From the NCBI GenBank assembly GCA_021927905.1, contig LC537471.1:72001-96000 (forward strand): DNA of 24,000 nt. The letters are read 5' to 3'. The first letter of the stretch is position 1. The number at the start of each line of letters is the position of its first letter. The translations under genes were made by a program, and so were the position numbers. Under the pieces are notes generated by a model that had not been told where the DNA came from, made no database searches, and worked only from the letters and a program-made list of their open reading frames with translations. Shown piece after piece: positions 18,149 to 24,000 of the stretch. Source of the stretch: Chaetoceros tenuissimus (Eukaryota > Bacillariophyta > Thalassiosirophyceae > Chaetocerotales > Chaetocerotaceae).

Positions 18149-18580
18149 ATGAATGAAACATTTATTCCAGCATCTGACTATACAAGAAAAAAATGGTATG
18201 TAATTGATTGTCAAGGTAAACAATTAGGCCGTATTTCTTCTTCAATTGTTGGATTATTATCTGGAAAAGGTAAGTCTTACTATCACCCTGCATTTGATAC
18301 AGGAGATTACGTTATCTTAATCAATGCAGAAGCATTAACTGTTGATCGACACATTGAACGGGTACATGTATTCCGCCCAGGTCGTCCAGGTTCATCATTA
18401 AAACGAATTGTAAATGGTCTTCCACAACAAATCATTGAGAAATGTATTTATGGAATGATGCCAAATGGTCTTGCAAAAAAACAATTATCAAAACGATTAA
18501 AAATTTATCAAGGTGCGACGCATCCACATGCTGCGCAAAATCCAATTCAAATAGATGATATTGAGACTTTTACTAATTAA
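18149..18580 (+). CDS. rpl13: 50S ribosomal protein L13
   Basis: A 143-residue L13: KKWYVIDCQGKQLGRISSSIVGLLSGKGKSYYHPAFDTGDYVILINAE, FRPGRPGS, YGMMPNGLAKKQLSKRLKIYQGATHPH. An early 23S rRNA-binding assembly protein. Paired with rps9 15 nt downstream, as in bacterial rplM-rpsI. Confidence 0.96.
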   Translation: MNETFIPASDYTRKKWYVIDCQGKQLGRISSSIVGLLSGKGKSYYHPAFDTGDYVILINAEALTVDRHIERVHVFRPGRPGSSLKRIVNGLPQQIIEKCIYGMMPNGLAKKQLSKRLKIYQGATHPHAAQNPIQIDDIETFTN

Positions 18581-18595
18581 TCTATAACAATTTTT

Positions 18596-19000
18596 ATGAC
18601 TACAAAACTACAAAAAGAAAACATCGGGCTTGGTAAACGCAAACGCGCAGTCGCTCGAGTATTCCTTGTTCCTGGAGAAGGAAATTTAATTATTAATAAA
18701 GTTGCTGGCGATAAATACTTACAATATAACCAAACTTATATTAATAAAGTTTGGGAACCATTAAAAAAATTAAATTTAGAAAACCAATTTGATATTATAG
18801 TATTAGTTAAAGGTGGTGGCTTAACAGGTCAAACTGATGCTATTCAATTAGGTGTTGCTAGATTAATTTGCAAAAAGGACCCAGAACACCGTGTAACGTT
18901 AAAGCCATTTGGTTTCTTAACACGCGATGCACGAATTAAAGAGCGTAAAAAATACGGTTTACGAAAAGCCCGAAAAGCTCCACAATACTCAAAACGTTAA
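18596..19000 (+). CDS. rps9: 30S ribosomal protein S9
   Basis: A 134-residue S9 with GLGKRKRAVARVFLVPGEGNLIINK, VKGGGLTGQTDAIQLGVARLI and the C-terminal tail RKKYGLRKARKAPQYSKR, whose final Lys-Arg reaches the P-site tRNA in bacteria. An ATG-initiated reading frame at 18927 overlaps its end but belongs to an over-long version of rpl31. Confidence 0.97.
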   Translation: MTTKLQKENIGLGKRKRAVARVFLVPGEGNLIINKVAGDKYLQYNQTYINKVWEPLKKLNLENQFDIIVLVKGGGLTGQTDAIQLGVARLICKKDPEHRVTLKPFGFLTRDARIKERKKYGLRKARKAPQYSKR

Positions 19001-19019
19001 TATTATTTCTTTTAAAAAT

Positions 19020-19235
19020 ATGCCAAAAGCTGATATTCATCCAACATGGTTTGATAATGCCACTGTTTTATGTGATGGTAAACCATTATGTACAGTTGGT
19101 TCAACAAAAAAAGAATTACAAGTCGATATTTGGTTAGCAAACCATCCATTTTATAACACATCATCAGAACTTATTGATAGTGAAGGTCGTGTTGAGCGAT
19201 TTATGAAAAAATACGGCTTAAATTCAACAAAATAA
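19020..19235 (+). CDS. rpl31: 50S ribosomal protein L31 (zinc-site-lacking form)
   Basis: A 71-residue L31 starting MPKADIHPTWFDNA. The longer in-frame start at 18927 would overlap rps9 by 74 nt and add 31 non-conserved residues, so the ATG at 19020 is chosen; 19 nt then separate it from rps9. Conserved parts are DIHP, NHPFYN and GRVERFMKKYG. The CxxC zinc knuckle of zinc-binding L31 is missing (IWLANHPF in its place), leaving only two scattered cysteines at 18 and 24. Confidence 0.93.
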   Translation: MPKADIHPTWFDNATVLCDGKPLCTVGSTKKELQVDIWLANHPFYNTSSELIDSEGRVERFMKKYGLNSTK

Positions 19236-19268
19236 TAAACATTTATTTATCTACAATTTTTAAGATAT

Positions 19269-19640
19269 ATGCCAACTATTCAACAATTAGTTCGTTCAAG
19301 ACGAATTCAAATTAAGAAAAAGACAAAATCTCCGGCATTAGTTAATTGCCCACAACGTCGTGGTGTTTGTACACGTGTATATACAACAACACCAAAAAAA
19401 CCAAATTCTGCAATTCGTAAAGTTGCCCGTGTTCGTTTAACTTCTGGGTTTGAAGTTACTGCTTACATCCCAGGAATTGGACATAATTTACAAGAACACT
19501 CTGTAGTATTAATCCGTGGTGGTCGTGTAAAAGATTTACCAGGTGTACGATACCATATTGTTCGTGGTGCATTAGATAGTGGTGGTGTAAAAGATCGTAC
19601 TCAAGGTCGTTCAAAATATGGTGCAAAAAAACCTAAATAA
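19269..19640 (+). CDS. rps12: 30S ribosomal protein S12
   Basis: A 123-residue S12, uninterrupted, unlike the trans-spliced land-plant gene. [54 protein letters not shown] and [31 protein letters not shown] are visible; the Lys in KKPNSA is the residue tied to streptomycin response in bacteria. S12 acts in decoding. An 89-nt spacer containing a palindrome follows before rps7. Confidence 0.97.
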   Translation: MPTIQQLVRSRRIQIKKKTKSPALVNCPQRRGVCTRVYTTTPKKPNSAIRKVARVRLTSGFEVTAYIPGIGHNLQEHSVVLIRGGRVKDLPGVRYHIVRGALDSGGVKDRTQGRSKYGAKKPK

Positions 19641-19667
19641 TTAATAATTATTTTTATTTTTACACCT

Positions 19668-19697
19668 AATAATGTAATTTTAAAAAATTACATTATT
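19668..19697 (+). other. Perfect 14-bp palindromic hairpin between rps12 and rps7
   Basis: AATAATGTAATTTT (19668-19681) is the exact reverse complement of 19684-19697, separated by 2 nt. In RNA it would form a stem of about 12 bp with a 6-nt A/U loop. It lies 27 nt after the rps12 stop and 32 nt before rps7. It might be a weak terminator, an RNA-processing site or a 3'-end stabiliser inside the operon. Confidence 0.6.
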
Positions 19698-19729
19698 CAA
19701 TTTAAATTTTTAAAACAATATCTGATATT

Positions 19730-20200
19730 ATGTCTCGTCGAAATATTTCAAAAAAACGATTTCCAGAAGCAGATTCTACTTACAATAGCTATCTTGTAAG
19801 TTTATTAACGAGTAGAATTTTAAAATCAGGAAAGAAAAATTTAGCACAAAACATTGTAAACGGTGCTTTTGATATTATTAAAGCAAAAACGAACGAAGAT
19901 CCGGTTGCTGTATTTGAACGTGCTATTCGAAATGCTAGTCCTGTAGTAGAAGTAAAAGCTCGTCGAATTGGTGGTTCTACGTATCAAGTACCAATTGAAG
20001 TTAGTGGATTCCGAGCTACTAATTTAGCTTTACGTTGGATTATTACTTATGCACACCAACGTGTAGGTCGTAGTATGTCGATTAAATTAGCAAGTGAAAT
20101 TATTGACACAGCTAATGACATCGGTAATACTATTAAAAAGAAAGAAGAAACACATAGAATGGCAGATGCTAATAAAGCCTTTGCACATTTTAGATATTAA
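19730..20200 (+). CDS. rps7: 30S ribosomal protein S7
   Basis: A 156-residue S7, nucleator of the 30S head. MSRRNISKKRFPEADSTYNSYLVSLLTSRILKSGKKNLAQNIVNGAFD, then NASPVVEVKARRIGGSTYQVPIEV and EIIDTANDIGNTIKKKEETHRMADANKAFAHFRY are characteristic. It belongs to the str-type set rps12-rps7-tufA with fusA missing, as usual in plastids. Confidence 0.97.
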   Translation: MSRRNISKKRFPEADSTYNSYLVSLLTSRILKSGKKNLAQNIVNGAFDIIKAKTNEDPVAVFERAIRNASPVVEVKARRIGGSTYQVPIEVSGFRATNLALRWIITYAHQRVGRSMSIKLASEIIDTANDIGNTIKKKEETHRMADANKAFAHFRY

Positions 20201-20279
20201 TTTTTAACTAATATTTCTCGCTAAAAGCGTTTCTCATTATATTGATTTATAAACACTAAATTTTAAAGGAATTTCTAGA

Positions 20280-21509
20280 ATGGCACGCGAAAAATTTGAA
20301 CGTACAAAACCGCATGTTAACATTGGTACAATTGGTCACGTTGATCACGGTAAAACAACATTAACTGCTGCTATTACTGCAACATTAGCATTAAATGGTG
20401 AAAGTACTGCAAAAGCATATGATGAAATTGATGGTGCACCAGAAGAACGTGCTCGTGGTATTACTATTAATACAGCACACGTAGAGTACCAAACAGAAAC
20501 TCGTCACTACGCACACGTAGATTGTCCAGGTCACGCTGATTATGTTAAAAACATGATTACTGGTGCTGCACAAATGGATGGTGCGATTTTAGTAGTATCT
20601 GCAGCAGATGGTCCAATGCCACAAACACGTGAGCACATCTTATTATCTAAGCAGGTAGGTGTACCTGATATTGTTGTTTTCTTAAACAAACAAGATCAAG
20701 TAGATGATGAAGAATTATTAGAATTAGTAGAATTAGAAGTTCGTGAGTTATTATCAGCATACGACTTCCCAGGTGATGATATTCCAGTTTGTCCTGGTTC
20801 TGCTTTACAAGCAATTGAAGCTATTTCAGCTGATCCAACTATTAAACGTGGTGATAACCCATGGGTTGATAAAATTTACGCATTAATGGATGCTGTAGAT
20901 GAGTACATCCCAACACCTGAACGTGATACTGAAAAAACATTCTTAATGGCAATTGAAGATGTATTCTCAATTACAGGTCGTGGTACTGTTGCTACAGGTC
21001 GTATCGAACGTGGTATAGTTAAAGTAGGTGAAAGTGTTGAAATCGTTGGTTTAACTGATACTCAAACAACAACAATTACTGGTATCGAAATGTTCCAAAA
21101 AACATTAGATGAAGGTTTTGCTGGTGATAACGTAGGTATCTTATTACGTGGTGTTACTCGTGAAGATATCGAACGTGGTATGGTATTATCACAACCTGGT
21201 ACAATCACACCACACACAAGCTTCGAATCAGAAGTATATGTATTAACTGTAGATGAAGGTGGTCGTCACACTCCATTCTTCACAGGTTACCGTCCACAAT
21301 TCTACGTACGTACAACAGACGTAACTGGTTCAATCACACAATTTACTGACGATGAAGGTAACGCTGCTGAAATGGTAATGCCTGGTGATCGTATTAAAAT
21401 GACTGCTGAATTAATTTACCCAGTAGCTATTGAAGAAGGTATGCGTTTTGCAATCCGTGAAGGTGGTCGAACAATTGGTGCCGGTGTTGTTTCTAAAATT
21501 GTTGAATAA
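20280..21509 (+). CDS. tufA: Elongation factor Tu
   Basis: A 409-residue EF-Tu that brings aminoacyl-tRNA to the plastid ribosome. GTPase motifs are intact: GHVDHGKT at 19-26, RGITI at 59-63, DCPGH at 81-85, NKQD at 136-139 and GSAL at 173-176. Domains 2 and 3 are complete, ending [10 protein letters not shown]. It is 15 residues longer than bacterial EF-Tu owing to the plastid insertion around [16 protein letters not shown] at 20265-20270 precedes the ATG by 9 nt. C-ending codons (TTC, TAC, CAC, AAC) are commoner here than in neighbouring genes, as expected for a very highly expressed protein. Confidence 0.98.
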   Translation: MAREKFERTKPHVNIGTIGHVDHGKTTLTAAITATLALNGESTAKAYDEIDGAPEERARGITINTAHVEYQTETRHYAHVDCPGHADYVKNMITGAAQMDGAILVVSAADGPMPQTREHILLSKQVGVPDIVVFLNKQDQVDDEELLELVELEVRELLSAYDFPGDDIPVCPGSALQAIEAISADPTIKRGDNPWVDKIYALMDAVDEYIPTPERDTEKTFLMAIEDVFSITGRGTVATGRIERGIVKVGESVEIVGLTDTQTTTITGIEMFQKTLDEGFAGDNVGILLRGVTREDIERGMVLSQPGTITPHTSFESEVYVLTVDEGGRHTPFFTGYRPQFYVRTTDVTGSITQFTDDEGNAAEMVMPGDRIKMTAELIYPVAIEEGMRFAIREGGRTIGAGVVSKIVE

Positions 21510-21521
21510 TTAAATAAATTT

Positions 21522-21845
21522 ATGGAAATCAAAACAAATGAAAAAATTCGTGTAAGATTAGAATCTTTTAATCACGAATTGTTAACATCATCATGCAAAA
21601 AATTAATTGAATTAATTCAAACGCATGATGTAAATAAGTTTAGTATGGTTTCATTACCAACAGATAAACGAATTTATTGTGTTTTACGTTCACCTCACGT
21701 AGATAAAGATTCCCGAGAACATTTTGAAATTCGAGTTCACAAACGTGTTTTAGATATCTCTTATGATTCTAGTATTAATATGTTTGAGATCTTATCAAAA
21801 TCAGACTTACCACCAGGAATTTTATACCGAATTTGTTTATCATAA
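21522..21845 (+). CDS. rps10: 30S ribosomal protein S10
   Basis: A 107-residue S10: KIRVRLESFNHELLTSSCKKLIELIQTHDVNK, VSLPTDKRIYCVLRSPHVDKDSREHFEIRVHKRVLDI and a C-terminal extension beyond the bacterial core. In bacteria it heads the S10 operon; here it ends the run after tufA, the arrangement of red-lineage plastids. 12 nt separate it from tufA; a strong hairpin follows. Confidence 0.95.
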   Translation: MEIKTNEKIRVRLESFNHELLTSSCKKLIELIQTHDVNKFSMVSLPTDKRIYCVLRSPHVDKDSREHFEIRVHKRVLDISYDSSINMFEILSKSDLPPGILYRICLS

Positions 21846-21850
21846 TTCAT

Positions 21851-21896
21851 TTTAAACATTTTAATAGTATCTTGATATACTATTAAAATGTTTAAA
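21851..21896 (+). terminator. 20-bp perfect hairpin at the end of the ribosomal-protein run
   Basis: The arms 21851-21870 and 21877-21896 are perfect reverse complements around the loop CTTGAT. It begins 5 nt after the rps10 stop and is followed by T-rich DNA (21897-21930). This suits an intrinsic terminator or RNA 3'-end stabiliser closing the transcript; as it is symmetrical it could also act on transcripts from the opposing tRNA genes. Confidence 0.82.
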
Positions 21897-21950
21897 TTTA
21901 CAATTTTATTTTTTCTTTAAATTTTTTTAAATTAACAACAAAAAATTTCT

Positions 21951-22010
21951 AAATCAAAAGTATACATCAATTTTTTGATTTTTAACACACCTGTAGGTAT
22001 AGAAATACCT
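21951..22010 (-). terminator. Two candidate hairpins downstream of trnL
   Basis: Read on the minus strand, AGGTAT/ATACCT (22010-22005 with 22000-21995, 4-nt loop) begins 7 nt past the trnL 3' end. A second, 9-bp repeat (21981-21973 with 21959-21951, 13-nt loop) lies further on. Either could end the trnC-trnL transcript. The 21897-22016 stretch otherwise holds no gene I can see. Confidence 0.4.
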
Positions 22011-22016
22011 GATATT

Positions 22017-22103
22017 TGGGGACGGGGGGACTTGAACCCCCACGCACTATCACTAGGCAACGGATTTTAAGTCCGTCGTGTCTACCAATTCCACCACATC
22101 CCC
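22017..22103 (-). tRNA. trnL-UAA: tRNA-Leu (UAA)
   Basis: An 87-nt class II tRNA on the minus strand with a long variable arm. Acceptor GGGGATG/CGTCCCC pairs with one G-T wobble; the anticodon stem ACGGA/TCCGT encloses CTTAAAA, giving anticodon TAA. T-arm carries TTCAAGT; discriminator is A. There is no group I intron in the anticodon loop, in contrast with cyanobacterial and green plastid trnL-UAA. Confidence 0.95.
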
Positions 22104-22176
22104 TTAATAGATTATGATACTAATTAAATGATACATCCTATCTAATAAAAAAGCAACAATATTGAAAAATTATAAT

Positions 22177-22247
22177 AGGCGGCACCCAGATTCGAACTGG
22201 GGATAGAGGATTTGCAATCCACTGCCTTACCACTTGGCCATACCGCC
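22177..22247 (-). tRNA. trnC-GCA: tRNA-Cys (GCA)
   Basis: A 71-nt cloverleaf on the minus strand. Acceptor GGCGGTA/TGCCGCC, D-stem GCC/GGC, anticodon stem GTGGA/TCCTC around TTGCAAA, giving anticodon GCA. One T-T opposition lies in the anticodon stem. Discriminator is T (U73), the identity base for cysteine. It precedes trnL on the same strand with a 73-nt gap. CCA is not encoded. Confidence 0.95.
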
Positions 22248-22256
22248 AATCTAATA

Positions 22257-22285
22257 TTGCAAATTGCTGTTTGATCTAGTATAAT
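22257..22285 (+). promoter_or_regulatory. Candidate promoter of clpC
   Basis: TTGCAA (22257-22262, five of six to TTGACA in four-plus positions by eye) is followed after exactly 17 nt by a perfect TATAAT (22280-22285). Transcription from about 22292 would give a leader of about 140 nt before the clpC ATG. The -10 box overlaps that of an opposite promoter. Confidence 0.5.
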
Positions 22286-22306
22286 ATATACTAAAATATA
22301 AATCAA
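22278..22306 (-). promoter_or_regulatory. Candidate promoter of trnC-trnL
   Basis: On the minus strand TTGATT (22306-22301) is followed after exactly 17 nt by TATACT (22283-22278). The trnC 5' end is 31 nt beyond the -10 box. The -10 boxes of the two opposing promoters share 22280-22283, within a 7-bp inverted repeat TAGTATA/TATACTA (22277-22293). Confidence 0.5.
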
Positions 22307-22433
22307 GCAATTGATAATCAAAATAATTAGCTGTAATTAGTATATTTAGTTTAGGGCGTGTTTAGAATAAAAGCTTTTAAAAAGTAAAGAAAGACTCGAA
22401 AAAGTCAAAAAATCAAATAAGGAGCCAGGTTAA

Positions 22434-24000
22434 ATGTTTGAAAAATTTACGGAAGGTGCCATTAAAGTAATTATGTTATCACAAGAAGAAGCCCGACGTA
22501 TGGGACATAATTTTGTGGGAACAGAACAATTATTATTAGGGGTTATTGGTCAACGTCACGGTATTGGTGCACGAGCATTAAAGAAAATGAAAGTTACTTT
22601 AAAAAAAGCTCGACGTGAAATTGAATCATATATTGGTCGTGGTACAGGTTTTGTTGCGTCAGAAATTCCTTTTACCCCACGAGCAAAACGAGTTTTAGAG
22701 ATGGCTGTTCATGAAGGTAAAGACCTTGGACAAAATTTTGTTGGAACAGAACATATTTTATTAGCTTTAATTGGTGAATCAGATGGTGTCGCAATGCGAA
22801 CATTAGATAAATTAAAAGTTGATATTCCTAAATTACGAAATTTAATTCTTGCATATATTGAAGAAAATCAAGAAGAAATTTTACGTCCGTTAACACAGGC
22901 AGAAAAATTCTTATTGGAACGTGAAAAGAAAGGTAGTCAAACACCTACATTAGATGAATATTCTGAGAATATTTCAAAAGAAGCGGTAGAAGGAAAATTA
23001 GATCCTGTTATTGGCCGAGATCAAGAAATTCACGAAGTAATTAAAGTTTTAGCTCGTCGAGGAAAAAATAATCCAGTATTAATTGGTGAACCTGGTGTTG
23101 GTAAAACTGCTGTTGCTGAAGGATTAGCACAATTAATTTTAACAGAAAAAGCTCCTGATTTCTTAGATGGTCAGTTAATTATGGCTTTAGATTTAGGTTC
23201 AATTTTAGCTGGTACTAAATATCGTGGTGAGTTTGAAGAGCGTTTAAAACGTATTGTAGAAGAAGCACAAAACGATGCGGCTGTTATCCTTGTTATTGAT
23301 GAAATTCACACATTAGTTGGTGCTGGTGCTGCTGAAGGTGCTGTGGATGCTGCCAATATTTTAAAACCCGCATTAGCACGTGGTAAATTCCGTTGTATTG
23401 GAGCAACAACAATCGATGAATATCGTAAATACATTGAACGCGATCCTGCATTAGAACGTCGATTCCAACCTGTTCAAGTAGATGAACCGAGTGTAGCTGT
23501 AACAATTGATATTTTACGTGGATTACGTTCAAAATTTGAGCAACACCATACTTTAACGTATCACGATAAAGCTGTAGAACAAGCAGCAATTTTAGCTGAC
23601 AAATTTGTTGCAGATCGATTCTTACCAGATAAAGCGATTGATGTATTGGATGAAGCTGGTTCACGAGTTCGATTAGAAAACCGTCGATTACCTTTAGGTA
23701 TGAAACGATTATTGAAAGAATTACAAGATACTTTACGAGATAAAGAAGAAAGTATCAAAGAACATGATTTCGATATCGCGAAGCAACTAGTTGATCATGA
23801 GATGGAAGTTCGTACTCACATCACAATTATGAAACAAGCTGCTTTAACAAATGAGGCATTAGGTTTAACTCGTAAAGAAGTAGATACTGTTCTTGAAAAT
23901 GATGTTGCTGCGGTAATTGCTGGTTGGACTGGGGTACCTGTAACTAAAATTTCCGATTCAGAATCAAAACGTTTATTAAAAATGGAAGACACATTACATG
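22434..24000 (+). CDS. clpC: Clp protease ATPase subunit ClpC (3' end outside window)
   Basis: The first 522 codons of the Hsp100 unfoldase that feeds proteins to ClpP and assists import at the inner envelope. Read directly: [20 protein letters not shown]. The double N-domain appears as two repeats, each with the phrase [15 protein letters not shown] or [15 protein letters not shown]. The first AAA+ domain has Walker A GEPGVGKT at 218-225, Walker B with Asp289-Glu290 (LVIDEIHT) and [11 protein letters not shown]. The coiled M-domain region follows past about residue 420. The second AAA+ module and the ClpP-binding loop lie beyond the window, so splitting of the gene cannot be excluded. AAGGAG at 22419-22424 is 9 nt before the ATG. 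The preceding leader is long (about 140 nt) with only minor hairpins. Confidence 0.96.
   Translation, partial: MFEKFTEGAIKVIMLSQEEARRMGHNFVGTEQLLLGVIGQRHGIGARALKKMKVTLKKARREIESYIGRGTGFVASEIPFTPRAKRVLEMAVHEGKDLGQNFVGTEHILLALIGESDGVAMRTLDKLKVDIPKLRNLILAYIEENQEEILRPLTQAEKFLLEREKKGSQTPTLDEYSENISKEAVEGKLDPVIGRDQEIHEVIKVLARRGKNNPVLIGEPGVGKTAVAEGLAQLILTEKAPDFLDGQLIMALDLGSILAGTKYRGEFEERLKRIVEEAQNDAAVILVIDEIHTLVGAGAAEGAVDAANILKPALARGKFRCIGATTIDEYRKYIERDPALERRFQPVQVDEPSVAVTIDILRGLRSKFEQHHTLTYHDKAVEQAAILADKFVADRFLPDKAIDVLDEAGSRVRLENRRLPLGMKRLLKELQDTLRDKEESIKEHDFDIAKQLVDHEMEVRTHITIMKQAALTNEALGLTRKEVDTVLENDVAAVIAGWTGVPVTKISDSESKRLLKMEDTLH

Noticed and set aside
18927-19019. Upstream in-frame start of rpl31 adding 31 residues
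   Set aside because: It overlaps rps9 and adds residues foreign to L31; the family start is at 19020.
21897-22016. Possible small RNA (4.5S/ffs or tmRNA) in the rps10-trnL gap
   Set aside because: No conserved core of SRP RNA or tmRNA could be found on either strand; only hairpins are seen.
22157-22259. CAATATT/AATATTG repeat flanking trnC
   Set aside because: Only 7 bp and AT-rich, so chance is likely, unlike the 12-bp repeat around trnR.
23293-23758. Two minus-strand ORFs within clpC
   Set aside because: Antisense to the conserved first AAA+ domain; their composition is explained by clpC codons.

Overview
The window is a stretch of an algal plastid genome of the red (rhodophyte-derived) lineage, most likely an ochrophyte (photosynthetic stramenopile). 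The evidence is: very AT-rich DNA; photosystem II factor Psb28 next to plastid-type tRNAs; the large red-type ribosomal-protein block with secY, rpoA, tufA and rps10 still plastid-encoded; and plastid-encoded GroEL, DnaK, ClpC and the beta chain of phenylalanyl-tRNA synthetase. The ochrophyte assignment rests mainly on TufA sequence features recalled from memory (for example the YDFPGDDIP stretch and VVSKI near the C-terminus), so it is an inference. No mobile elements, CRISPR arrays, introns or photosystem core genes are present.

Layout. (1) 1-2260, minus strand: trnR(ACG), trnQ(UUG), psb28 and pheT read leftwards; pheT runs off the left edge. (2) 2417-5873: groEL (plus) and dnaK (minus) converge on a perfect hairpin whose loop holds the groEL stop codon. 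(3) 5874-6130: divergent promoter region between dnaK and rpl3. (4) 6131-21845, plus strand: one long run of fused S10/spc/alpha/str-type operons: rpl3, rpl4, rpl23, rpl2, rps19, an unidentified 131-codon ORF, rpl22, rps3, rpl16, rpl29, rps17, rpl14, rpl24, rpl5, rps8, rpl6, rpl18, rps5, secY, rpl36, rps13, rps11, rpoA, rpl13, rps9, rpl31, rps12, rps7, tufA, rps10. It is closed by a perfect 20-bp hairpin. (5) 21846-22433: trnL(UAA) and trnC(GCA) on the minus strand, then a control region with overlapping, oppositely directed promoter-like elements. (6) 22434-24000, plus strand: clpC, cut by the right edge.

The content is almost entirely gene expression and protein homeostasis: ribosomal subunits, elongation factor, RNA polymerase alpha, tRNAs and an aminoacyl-tRNA synthetase, with the foldases (GroEL, DnaK), the thylakoid translocon pore (SecY) and the Clp unfoldase around them. 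The least ordinary items are the unidentified ORF between rps19 and rpl22, the inverted orientation of dnaK relative to rpl3, the hairpin spanning the groEL stop codon, the inverted repeat flanking trnR, and the overlapping divergent promoters ahead of clpC. Five genes start with GTG, each behind a clear Shine-Dalgarno-like sequence.
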